Shown: piece after piece, positions 17,489 through 27,153 of the stretch
Layout of the letters: every line of letters starts with the position of its first letter
Position numbering within the stretch: position 1 is the first letter of the stretch
Source: Lewinellaceae bacterium
GTDB taxonomy: Bacteria > Bacteroidota > Bacteroidia > Chitinophagales > Saprospiraceae
Direction of reading: 5' to 3'
NCBI GenBank assembly: GCA_016708875.1
Contig: JADJFA010000008.1
Location: 124,001-188,000, forward strand
Length of the DNA stretch: 64,000 nt
Translations under genes and position numbers: made by a program
The notes under the pieces: generated by a model
The model's input: only the letters and a program-made list of their open reading frames with translations
Told to the model about the DNA's origin: nothing
Databases searched by the model: none

Positions 17489-17498
17489 GTTCAAATTT

Positions 17499-19148
17499 TT
17501 ATTTAAAATACCCACCTAATTCCTCCGGAAAATAATGCAACGCATTCTTCACCGGCAGTGGTAATCCTCCCCCCAGGGCACAAAGCGAGCCCTTTTCCAA
17601 CGTGTCAATCAGGTCATTAAAGAGCGTACGGTCAATCTTGTAATCGCTCGTCCGCGCTTTTTGGAGCAATTCTTTTCCGCGTACGGAGCCAATCCGGCAG
17701 GGGAAACATTTTCCGCAACTTTCATGGGCCGTAAACGCAAACAAGTGCTCCAGATATTCTACCAGCGGAAACCGTGCCGGAATGCTCAGTATCGAGGCGT
17801 GTCCGAGGAGGAAACCGTTGGCTGCAAAAGTTTCAAAATCAATGGTAAGGTCGTCAATTTTGCTCATTGGCACCAAACCGCCGAGCGGACCACCGATATG
17901 ATAGGCTTTGACGGGTTCTTTCATGCCGCCGCCCAACTCGTTAATGGCCTTAGATAAGGGCGTTCCCATGTCCACTTCATACAAGCCCGGGCGGTTGAAA
18001 TGACTGTCCAAAGACAATAGTTTGGTGCCTGAAGATTTCGCCGTTCCAATGGCTTTGAATGCCGCGCCGCCCAAAGTCAGGATGGCATGCAGATTGGCCA
18101 AGGTTTCAACATTGTTTACCGCAGTTGGTTTTCCAAAAAGGCCATATTGTACCGGAAATGGCGGACGCGTACGCACTTCCGGCCTCAAGCCTTCCAGCGA
18201 AGACAATAACGCCGTTTCTTCCCCGCAGATATAGGCGCCTTGCGCTTTGACGACGTGCAATTTGAAATCTACCGTTTCGCCGTTCGCCTTTTTGTAGGGG
18301 AAAAGCTGGTTGAAAGGCTCGATGGCCTTATTACAAATCTCAATGGCCTCGGGGTATTCTGCGCGGATGTAGATCACGCCCTCTTGCGCCCCGCTGATAT
18401 AGCCACTGATGGCCATGCCGAAATTTACAAGATGCGCGCGTTGCTCCAGCAGATAACGATCCGAAAAAGCGCCAGGGTCGCCCTCGTCAGCATTGCAGAC
18501 AATGTATTTATGGTCGGCGACTTCTTTTTTGACGCCTGCCAGTTTGATTCCCAGGGGGAACCCTGCCCCACCCCGCCCGCGGAGACCCGAAGTAGTAATT
18601 TCTTCCAGCAAGGCATCGCGGTCGCTTTCCAGCAGTTTTGCGAGTGTTTGCAGACAAGTCTCGGCGCTGGGGCTGTTGGTGGTAAGCAAGCCAGCCCCAA
18701 TTGAACCGACGCGGTAATGATCCTCGATGGTGGTTACTGCACCCGACTTCAATTGGCTGAGTTGTGTAGCCGCTGAACCTGAGTAATTCAATCCCTTATA
18801 ATGGAATGCGCTGTTCTCATAACAACGCCCCAAGCAATATACCTCCCCGATTTCGGAAGGCTCAAAATGTTGTTCAAGTGTCTGATGCAGTGCGTGTTGC
18901 GTACCTGCTAGCATACAAGCGCTTCCTGCGCAGGAGAACACTTTTTTGTTGCTTTTTTCCGGATTCAGGAAATCGTAAAAAGTGGCGGCGCCGTAGACGT
19001 TGGCGTTGCCAATCAGGTATTTGTCGGCCACAGAACGGATCACCTCCGGCTGCAAATCCGGGGATTCCGCATGCGCCTCGGCGAGATTTTCGAACAGGTT
19101 GTCATCCAATCCTTTGCGAAACGACAGATTTCTGACGTTTTTCGACAT
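17499..19148 (-). CDS. NuoE-NuoF fusion, NAD-binding subunit of formate dehydrogenase
   Basis: The 549-residue protein has a thioredoxin-like [2Fe-2S] NuoE domain (about 1-150; FSCAGSACMLAG and GEVYCLGRCYENSA hold the four Cys). A NuoF 51-kDa domain follows (about 160-549), with NADH site GRGGAGFPLG, FMN site YIVCNADEGDPG and the [4Fe-4S] motif ESCGKCFPCRIG. It moves electrons between NAD and the Fe-S chain of the adjacent FdhF-like subunit. This two-gene layout matches soluble NAD-dependent formate dehydrogenases (FdsAB type) without a separate gamma subunit. A complex I origin is unlikely because no other nuo gene is present. Confidence 0.92.
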   Translation of the reverse strand: MSKNVRNLSFRKGLDDNLFENLAEAHAESPDLQPEVIRSVADKYLIGNANVYGAATFYDFLNPEKSNKKVFSCAGSACMLAGTQHALHQTLEQHFEPSEIGEVYCLGRCYENSAFHYKGLNYSGSAATQLSQLKSGAVTTIEDHYRVGSIGAGLLTTNSPSAETCLQTLAKLLESDRDALLEEITTSGLRGRGGAGFPLGIKLAGVKKEVADHKYIVCNADEGDPGAFSDRYLLEQRAHLVNFGMAISGYISGAQEGVIYIRAEYPEAIEICNKAIEPFNQLFPYKKANGETVDFKLHVVKAQGAYICGEETALLSSLEGLRPEVRTRPPFPVQYGLFGKPTAVNNVETLANLHAILTLGGAAFKAIGTAKSSGTKLLSLDSHFNRPGLYEVDMGTPLSKAINELGGGMKEPVKAYHIGGPLGGLVPMSKIDDLTIDFETFAANGFLLGHASILSIPARFPLVEYLEHLFAFTAHESCGKCFPCRIGSVRGKELLQKARTSDYKIDRTLFNDLIDTLEKGSLCALGGGLPLPVKNALHYFPEELGGYFK

Positions 19149-19206
19149 ATAATTTGTGTGTTAAGGCAGATTATGAGAGAAGGTGTGCTTTTTGGGTTTT
19201 GAGTTT

Positions 19207-19214
19207 CAAAAGTA
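19207..19214 (-). promoter_or_regulatory. -7 box for the formate dehydrogenase operon
   Basis: On the minus strand TACTTTTG matches TAnnTTTG, 58 bp upstream of the NuoEF-like start at 19148. No clear -33 element is seen. Confidence 0.45.
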
Positions 19215-19270
19215 CGGAGGGTTTTGAATGTGGGGGGAAGTTTTATGCCAATTGACTGTTTTGTCAAAGA

Positions 19271-19299
19271 TTGCCAAAACCTAATTCTCACTACATTTG
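19271..19299 (+). promoter_or_regulatory. Promoter for the metallopeptidase fusion gene
   Basis: TTG (19271-19273) and TACATTTG (19292-19299) are 18 bp apart, and the gene starts 23 bp later at 19323. Confidence 0.5.
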
Positions 19300-19322
19300 T
19301 GCACTTAACATTAAACTAAACC

Positions 19323-20525
19323 ATGCGAATTCGGATTCCATTGCTCCTTTTGCCTTTGTTCTTGTGTATTTCTATTGACACTTTGGCACAACAACTGCTC
19401 GAACTCAATTTTTCCAATCACTGTACCTTTTATCCTCAAGTGATACAGGAAGAATTGTACTCGTTCCCCAGCGAAGCCCCAGAAATTCAGCAGTTGGTAA
19501 GCGACATTTTACAACGCGGTGGCGATTTGGAGCAAAATTTCTTGCTTATCCAAGCCAATGTTGAAAATATTTCGGCAGTAGTGGACAGCCAGAACCGCTA
19601 TATCCTCTGGAGTTTAGATTTCTGGGAGACCGCTACACCCCTCTACCGCTTGGCCAGTCTTGCACACGAAATTGGACATCATGCAAACTTACATCGTTTT
19701 GAGTGAAGCATACCGTGAAATAGAAGAACGCGAACCCGACAAATTCATGGGGTTTATACTGGCTATTAAAAACGTCACGCCTAGATCTATTTCAGTCGAA
19801 TTGGCATCAATTGGCAAATTTGATGTTCCTACATATAACCGTAAATCTGTTATCATGCAAGGTTATGAAATTGCCGAAAAATCCCTGAAAATATCAGGTA
19901 TGGCTTTTGAGAATGACCCTTCCTGACTGACTTTCAGAAGGCACTCTTCCTTTTCCCGCCGCCGCAATGTTATCAATCCGCTGAATTACAGTTCAGTAGT
20001 TTTGCAGAGGCCAAAACCTTAGGCGCGGTGGGCAAAAAGATCGCCTTGGCTTTTGAGCATAAAGGCTATCCCTTTCGGTTTATGTCCGTTCCGGATGGAT
20101 TCGCGGTCGTGACGCAACTCGAACAATACCAGGAAGATGGAAGTATTCAAATTGATCCAATAACACGTTGGAAAGAGTTGCCAGAAGCGGAAAGTTTTTC
20201 CCTTTCCCTGACTTATCTCAAAAGTCTGATCTTTCCTAGAAAAGCACACTTGCGACTGTTTGCGGTGCTCGTGACGCAGCAAGGTTACCCCAGCAATGAG
20301 GAACATATTTCCAAGGACGACGCAAAGGCATGGATACGGAAAGGGGTCAATCGACTTCCGAAGATAATCGTCGAAAAACCCTTCTCCAGCAGGTATTCCG
20401 TGGACGTGCTGGTATATGAATTTGAAGTGCCGGAAACGACGTTCATACCATGGCAACATTGCCCTTGTCACCTTACTGCGCGCGAGCATTTGCAGAAAAC
20501 GGGCCTAGATTATTGGTTTAGATAA
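19323..20525 (+). pseudogene. Secreted metallopeptidase fused to a GYPFRF-type domain, two compensating frameshifts
   Basis: The signal peptide (MRIRIPLLLLPLFLCISIDTLAQ) leads into a metallopeptidase domain with the zinc motif SLAHEIGHHANLH (about 112-124). At about 19700 the frame shifts; the downstream text EIEEREPDKFMGFIL in the new frame aligns with the ELEADRFAG zinc-ligand region of the paralogue at 21349-23168. Near 19920 it shifts back to the original frame (DFQKALFLFPPPQCYQSAE...KGYPFRFMSVPDGFAVVTQLEQY...) and ends at 20525. The span is exactly 401 codons, so two opposite single-base indels reconcile everything as one gene. The C-terminal domain has no name I can give. The downstream EAD11-like membrane gene probably shares its operon. 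Confidence 0.65.
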
Positions 20526-20592
20526 GCCATAAAGTCGCTCGTCACCGCTACGTAGTTTTATTGAAATACCAAAAACATCCAAAAATCACACT

Positions 20593-21324
20593 ATGCTACT
20601 TCTTACAGACGTTCGCAAAAATTGCTCGCCCTTTGGTTGATCTTTTCTTCTATGCTACTGTTTTTTTTTCCTGCTGCAAGTGCTCAATGGTAAATATGCC
20701 GACTTAGAATCCAGTGCATGGATATGGATTTTTATCCAATTGCTGCCTGGGTTGGGTTTGTTGCTGAGCGCTACCCTACTCCATTCGAACCGGGGCAAAG
20801 CCATCCTGCGTGGAGCGTTCTGGGCCATTACAGGTTTGACCACGCTATTTTTATTGTTTGTGCTGACCTCCTTGGCCGGGATTTCAAGCGGCTCGGCGGG
20901 ACAAAGTCTAAGTAAAGGTTTTGCTGGCTCTTATCGCTATCTCTTGCCCATGCAAGGATTCGTATTAACCGTTTTTGCGGTCTTGTTTTTCAAGAAGGAA
21001 AGCCTTTTCGTCCCCGACGAAAAAGCTCTGGTCGGCCTTGCTCAGGACCTTTTGGCCAAAGCCAAAGTAGCTGGTGCTATAGATCGGCAACGGGTAATTG
21101 ACCTATTTGTGGCGGCAGATATGCCTGCAATGCTGGACTTATTGGAAATGAAAATCCGTGCAAAACAAAGCGCTCAACATCGCCTTAACGAAGTATTGCT
21201 ACTCAAAAACAGCATAGCTCACCTTCGCCGTCATGCTGATTATGGCATTACTGACGACCGCGAAACGCGACGTGAACACAATCGGATTTGTTTGGCGGCT
21301 TTGGAATTAACTGAAGAGGTGTAA
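20593..21324 (+). pseudogene. Three-helix membrane protein with EAD11-like C-terminus, 5' end frame-disrupted
   Basis: The body from about 20680 encodes three hydrophobic segments (WIWIFIQLLPGLGLLLSATLL, FWAITGLTTLFLLFVLTSLAG, LLPMQGFVLTVFAVLFF). A C-terminal helical domain follows (RVIDLFVAADMPAMLDLLE... LNEVLLLKNSIAHLRRHADY... LAALELTEEV) with the layout of effector-associated domain 11. The ATG at 20593 shares the body's frame, but a signal-peptide-like stretch (LLALWLIFSSMLLFFFPAAS) lies between them in a second frame, so two opposite indels (about 20620 and 20690) are implied. EAD11-like tails recruit effectors in NTPase-linked conflict systems; the SIR2 protein at 41712 has a similar tail. 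Confidence 0.55.
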
Positions 21325-21348
21325 AAAGAGGAAAAGGATAAAACACGA

Positions 21349-23168
21349 TCAGTCCTGAGCCAGCCGAAACCCGTAAATATTTTCACGAGTTGAGGGCTCC
21401 TTGTTGCCACGCTCTGCACAGCGGCGTAAATAGTAATTGCCGTTCCACGAGCCACCACGGAGGCAACGAGACGAACCATTGCCTCGGGTTGAATTATCGC
21501 AGGGATACGCTTTATAAACATCTTGACACCATTCCCATACGTTTCCACTCATATCATACAAACCCAATTCATTGGCATTTTTGTGCCAACTGTATGAGTT
21601 TTCAAACCAGAATTTTTGACATTCCCAGCTACTTCATTGAGCGTGTTTCCCCCTGCGAACAAATATTTCTTTGAGTCATTTCCGCCTCGGGCCGCAAATT
21701 CCCATTCGACTTCAGTGGGCAAGCGAAACTTCTGCCCGGTTTTGGTTTCGAGTTTTTTCAAAAAATCTTGAATATCATCCCATGAAACTTGCTCTACCGG
21801 GCAGTCGTCGCAGCCTTTGAACCTTAGCTCTGGAGGATCGCTACCCATTACTTCGCGCCAATCGAGCTGTGTTACTTCGTAGTAACCAATTTTGAAGTTG
21901 TCTACGGACCTGATGTCGACATTCGTCGTCATCCCGACCGCTTTCGGTGATTGCGCTTCCCATGGTGTAGGTCCCACCCGTTATAGACTTCATATTGAGG
22001 CCTGATTTACGATTTTTGTTTAGATTGCTCGGTGTCGCATTGCCGCCTTCGTTGCGAAGGATAGGGGTGGCAATATTGCCGCTATTATCTGTTATTCCTG
22101 ATTTTATGGGCGAACTACAGCCTTCATATGTTGGGTCGCCTTTTTCTCGGGGGCATTTGTCGTCAGGGTCTGGTACCCCATCTCCGTCAGTATCAGGGCA
22201 ACCTCGGTATCTAATCGTGCCGGATTGGTCTGGGCATCGGTCAGTTTTATTGGGAATCCCATCGGTGTCGTTATCAGCGGCTGGGCAGCCTTCATCTAAA
22301 ATTTCTCCCCGCAAATAAGGGCACTTGTCTCTGTTGTCTGGAATGCCGTCTTCATCAGTGTCAGGGCAACCCAGCCAGCGAGCTCCACCTTTTTTGTAAG
22401 GACATTTATCATCATCATCTGTAATACCGTCGCCATCGGCGTCGGGACAGCCTTTAAGCAGGGTTTCGCCAGGCACATCGGGACAACCATCTTGCCCATC
22501 AGGAATGCCGTCTCCGTCGCTGTCTCGAACAATGGGTATGCCGCCGTTGTTGCCCGAGGGATTATTGACCCCTGTGACGCCCATATTGCGCAGTCGGATG
22601 TCTTGGTCGTTCCAGCCGTTCACTACGGCTAAGTTTCTGGCAGTAGGCGGAGGATGGGTGGCGGTTTCAGTCGTATTGACAAGGTTGCTTACAGCGGTCT
22701 TGGCTTCGTCTCTTGTTGCACTAAGAAGGCGGAGCACAGAGCCAGCGAATCGGTCGGCTTCTAGTTATAGTTCCTTTCGAGTAGCATTGTCCCCTTCATT
22801 GAAATTGTGAAAATTGACGTGGTGGCCGATTTCGTGAGCCAAAACACCGTATGCGGCCCATTTGGAACGGGCATCAGCCTGAAATTCTTTCAAGAAGTCA
22901 GTGTTGTACAGTATGTACCGCTGCCCGTCGCGCTCACATGCGAGGGCGTTTTTAACGTCGGCGGATTGAAGTTGGAATTTTGCTGGATGCCGATGGCGGC
23001 GCATATTTCAGCCACGATCTGCTGTGCTTGTGGGTCGGCATCAAAGGTGTAAGGATCAAGATTTTTTACGTCTGTATCGAAGGCGCAGCCAGAAGGGATT
23101 TGCATCCGCTTTTGTGCAATACCAGAAACGGCAAGAAGAAGAGGAAGGAAGAGGACAATGGGTTTCAT
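21349..23168 (-). pseudogene. Secreted metallopeptidase / thrombospondin-3 / FGE-like protein, broken
   Basis: Read from 23168: signal peptide (MKPIVLFLPLLLAVSGIAQ), metallopeptidase domain with VLAHEIGHHVNFH and a probable third ligand in LEADRFAG, about five thrombospondin type-3 calcium repeats (DSDGDGIPDGQDGCP and relatives), then a formylglycine-generating-enzyme-like (C-type-lectin-like) domain with LPTEVEWEFAARGG and GLYDMSGNVWEWCQD. The frame shifts near 22978, 21915 and 21575, and an in-frame TAA (22765-22767) replaces a probable Glu in KELELEAD. The FGE part lacks the paired catalytic cysteines around GGSWNGNYY, so it is probably a binding module. It converges on the paralogous metallopeptidase gene at 19323. 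Confidence 0.75.
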
Positions 23169-23441
23169 TTGTCAATACTTTAAAAAGTTTTCGATGGCAA
23201 ATGTATCAAGTTTTCGAAATTTCTGTTCTTTCCTGCACAGTCCAAGTGTTCAACTTTACCCTGAAATTTTCTTCTTTAGCCGTAAACCGTCCAATTTTAC
23301 GCTAAAATTTTCTTCTTTAGCGCTAAAACGCTCCGTTTTTACGCAAAATTTCCTTTTACCCCTTAGCCAATCTTTTTTCCTGTCCTGCACGGTCTTCCAT
23401 CTCCAGCAAAGTCAAAGTTCTGGGTTAAACCCAATGCCCCA
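23169..23441. repeat. Short degenerate tandem repeat between two minus-strand genes
   Basis: Near-repeats with a period of about 43 bp occur at 23257-23297, 23298-23340 and a partial third copy. They share AAATTTTCTTCTTTAGC and a CGCT/CCGT tail. No gene is seen in this 270-bp gap; it could hold the promoter of the minus-strand gene ending at 21349 and the terminator of the regulator gene ending at 23442. Confidence 0.5.
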
Positions 23442-24179
23442 TCACTCTCCCAACCGCCCCATCACCTCTGCCTTTTTCCTGACCGATACCGCCACCGTAT
23501 CCCCGTTTTTCAACAGCAAATACCCGCCGTCCCTTTTTTCAAAACCTCTTACATAACGAAAATTGACGAGGTGGGACTGGTGTACGCGTACAAAACCATG
23601 GCTTTCCAGCAGTTGATCGAACTGCTTCAGGGTTTTGGTCACGAATATTTTTTCGCCGGAGACAAGTACGAAACGCGTGTTGTTGCCGTCGGCTTCGCAT
23701 CGTACGATCTGATCTATTTCGGCCACGATGATGCGTTCCTGGGTGTGCAGGGACAACCGCGTGGGCAATACATCGGGTTTGTTGATGGCTTCTCGCAACA
23801 CACTCAAACTTTCACGGGTGCTGCCCATTTGTGTTTTGGCACGTTGCACGGCCGTTTTTAGATGCTCCGGATCTATTGGTTTGAGCAGGTAATCCACCGC
23901 GGCGTAGCGGAAAGCGCGCAGGGCGAACTCATCGGAAGCGGTCACAAAAATGATGCGTGATTCGAGGCCGGGGAAAATTTCCAGCAGGTCGAATCCGGTG
24001 CCGTCTCCAAGCAGGATGTCGAGGAAAATGACGTCGGGTTTGTGTTGCCGCAGGAACTTGGCGGCACTCACCACGCTGGACGCCGTGCCGATGAGGTTTA
24101 CCTCCGGACAGTGCGTTTTTAAATCGGCTTCCAGGACGGTAATGGCCTTGGGCATATCTTCTACAATCAAGGCAGTCAT
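23442..24179 (-). CDS. LytTR-family response regulator
   Basis: The 245-residue protein has a receiver domain (about 1-120) with phospho-acceptor Asp in DVIFLDILLGDG (residue about 54), the switch Thr in FVTAS and Lys in YLLKPID. A LytTR DNA-binding domain follows (about 140-240; IVRCEADGNNTRFVL, VRVHQSHLVNFRYV). It should be phosphorylated by the LytS-type kinase encoded 70 bp upstream on the same strand. Target genes are not evident, but this pairing with a beta-propeller sensor is common in Bacteroidota. Confidence 0.93.
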   Translation of the reverse strand: MTALIVEDMPKAITVLEADLKTHCPEVNLIGTASSVVSAAKFLRQHKPDVIFLDILLGDGTGFDLLEIFPGLESRIIFVTASDEFALRAFRYAAVDYLLKPIDPEHLKTAVQRAKTQMGSTRESLSVLREAINKPDVLPTRLSLHTQERIIVAEIDQIVRCEADGNNTRFVLVSGEKIFVTKTLKQFDQLLESHGFVRVHQSHLVNFRYVRGFEKRDGGYLLLKNGDTVAVSVRKKAEVMGRLGE

Positions 24180-24249
24180 AAAAAAGTCGACGGTCAGCAG
24201 TCGACACTCTGGATTTTAAAGTATAAAAATCAAAGATAGAAAGTTGACT

Positions 24250-27098
24250 TCAAAACGCAACATCAACCGGAAGATGCACTTCCACTTCAGTGCCTCCCTC
24301 CGGAACATCACGTACTTCTATGCTCCCGCCCAATGCTTCCAGTCGCTCTTTCGTCACTTGCATGGCCGCCGACTGGTGGCCGGGCTTTTTCGCTTCCCTC
24401 AACAATGCCGCCTTTTCCCGTCCTACCCCATTGTCGCGCACAAAACAAACCAACTGGTCGCCGCGAAGGTCGAACAACACCTCCAGGTGCCCCGGGTACT
24501 TGAGGTGCGACACGCCGTGCACCACGGCATTTTCCACAAAGGGTTGAAGTAACATGGGCGGTATTTCCACATGTTCGGGATCCCAGGTTTCCGTGGCATG
24601 GACTTCAAAAGTAAACGCATTTTGCTGGCAAAACTGCTCCACCAACAGGTACTGCTCCAAGGTTTCCATTTCTTCTTTCAAACCGATGGCGGTTTTCCGC
24701 GAGTTGTTCAACGTGCTGCGCATGAGCTTCGCAAATTGGTTGATTTCGCGCCGTGCCACATCGTAATCTTGCGTAGCGATGAGCGATTGTATGCTGTTCA
24801 GGGCATTGAATATAAAATGCGGATTCATCTGGAGCTGCAAGGCTTTTTGCTCGAGTTGCAACAAACGGTTCTGTACTTCCAGCTTTTCGCGTTGTTCCGC
24901 CTCGCGCTCCCGTATGCCGCGCACGTACAGGCGCACACCCAGGAATACCAGTCCGGCCAAAAGAGTAAACATGGCCAGCCGGAAAGTCCAAAGTTCCCAA
25001 AAGGGCTTTTCGATGGTGAACATGGCCAGGATGGGTTTGCTTTCGGTGCCCGGACTGCCGGATGCTTGTACCCACAACCGGTAAACACCGGGCGAAAGAT
25101 TGGCGTAGTTCACCTGGTTTTGTTCCGACCAGGGCGACCATTCGGCGGCGCCCGCGGCGTTTTCCAGTTTCCAGCGGTACAACAACCCGTCGTCGTGCAG
25201 CAGTTCCACCGCGCGAAAGGCAAAACTCAGGAGGTTTTGATTCCAAGGCAGTTTCAAACCGCCGTTGAGGGTATCAAACAACATTGGCGCTGTAGCGGCC
25301 CACGGCGTTTGTTCGATGGGTTTGTAAAAGAGGCTGACGGCTTCGAAGTGCAGTTTCGGCTTTTTCCCAAAATGAACAAGCTCCACAACTTTGCCTTTTT
25401 CCAAAGACAGCCTGTCAACGCCGTTTTCCGAACCCGTCCACAAACGGCCTTCGGCATCGAAAACCAGCAAATACAGGTTTTGCGAAGCCAAAGTCTGTGG
25501 CGTTTTGACCGTTTCAAAAACCAGGTTGTTGCCTGGAGTATTTACAAAAAGCCCTTCACCTTTCGTCGCGACCCAGCAGCGGCCAGAAGCATCTAGCGCC
25601 AGGGCGGTGACGGGTGCTTTCCGGTTTTCAAATACTTCTCTACCCTGCCGTTAAATAAATACCCCACATGCCCGAACGCGGTGCCGAACCACAGTCGTCC
25701 CTGCTTGTCGAACTGCATGGCCGTTACCGACGCCGAGGGCAAACCCTCTCGCACGGTGTACATAGCCCGGACGTACGTGCTATCCCGCCAACCGATACTA
25801 ACCAATCCTTCTGAGGTACCAACCCATACTTCGCCGTGCGGACCGGCCACGATTTTGTTTACGAAATCGGAGGGTAAAAAACCGTTGTCCTTGCGGAAAA
25901 ACTGCCGTCCGCCTCCTGTCACCGCCATCACACCTTTGCCTTCGGTACCTGCCCAGAGATTGCCGGAGTTATCCAAAGCCAGTGAGCGCGTTTTGACGCC
26001 CTGCAGAAAACCGGTATCAATGCCCGAAAACCGGATTCCCGTAGAATCCAAAACCGCCAGTCCGTTTTGCGAACCGGAAATCCAGAGCCGGTCACTTTTA
26101 TCGTCTGCCAGTGCATAAACGCGGGCGCCCGGCAACCCGTGACTGCGGTCGTAACGCCGGAAAGCCTGGCTACCCATGTGGGCAAATCCGCCGCCCGAGG
26201 TACCCACCCAAAAGCGTTGGTTGTGGTCGTGCAATAACACGCGTACGTGGTTGTGGGGCAGACCTTCGCTTTCGGTGATGTGTTCGAGGATGTTGTTGCC
26301 GTCTGAGCTCAGGTGGAACAGTCCATTCGATTGACCGCCAGCCCAAAGTGTGCCGTCTTGCTGCACGGCCAGGCAAACGGTATGTTCAAGTTCTGGATGG
26401 TACTTTGCCGCCTTCGCCTGCAAGGTTTTGGGCAAAACCTGTACGATTCCTTTTCCGAAATTAACATAAAAAATACTGCTGTCTATCGAGGTAATGGCGT
26501 ATACCGGACCGGCAACCATTTTGTTTTTCGCGCTTAGGTTGACAGCTTTCTTGCCCTCCGATAATCGCCATAGTCCTGTTTGCGCACCCATCCATATAGC
26601 GTTGTGGGAGGCATGCAGCACGTACACATCTTCGTGATCCACGGATACGTCCACCGACAGCCGATTCAGTTTTTGGGTTTGGAAATTGAATTGCCACAAC
26701 CCGTCGCTTGTGCCCACCAGGACACGGTCGTTGTCCGTTTGCAAAAAACCATACACGGTGGGTATGGCTGCTGCTGGAAATGGCAGGTTTTGAAAACGTT
26801 TGCCGTCGAAAAAACACAATCCACCGTTGGTGCCGACCCAAAGCCTGCCGCGGTGATCTTCGTACACCGCTTGTATATAATTGGAAGGAAGTCCTTCCGT
26901 CGTGGTAAACACATCAAACCTGATGCCGTCGAACCGGCATACGCCGCCACCCTGTGTGCCCAGCCAGAGGTACCCTTTCGCGTCCTCGCACATGGCGAAT
27001 ACCTGCGATTGGGGCAGGTTTTCGTTCAACGACCAGGTGGTGAATTGCTGCGCGTGCAGGCTGGAGGCCAACAGAAGTATGAATAGGATGCGTTGCAT
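24250..27098 (-). pseudogene. Beta-propeller (Reg_prop/Y_Y_Y) LytS-type sensor kinase, one frameshift
   Basis: From the ATG at 27098: signal peptide (MQRILFILLLASSLHA), a periplasmic propeller of Reg_prop repeats (GYLWLGTQGGGVCRFDG, GRLWVGTNGG and others, about 20-650), a Y_Y_Y-type beta domain (YRWKLENAAGAAEWSPWSE), one transmembrane helix (FRLAMFTLLAGLVFLGVRLY), and a His_kinase domain with phospho-acceptor His in LQMNPHFIFNALNS and an HATPase with FVENAVVHGV and DNGVG. The frame shifts once near 25625 (KYLKTGKH versus FENRKAPVTALALD); 2849 nt is one base short of 950 codons. Without the shift it would be a full sensor of about 949 residues. Confidence 0.88.
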
Positions 27099-27153
27099 AG
27101 TGGGCGAAAGGTACAATAGACTAACAAGGTAGTTTTTTCAGCACCGCTGCCTG

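Noticed and set aside
17499..19148. Respiratory complex I subunits NuoE/NuoF
   Set aside because: The two domains are fused, and the only partner is a formate-dehydrogenase-type alpha subunit with no other nuo genes.
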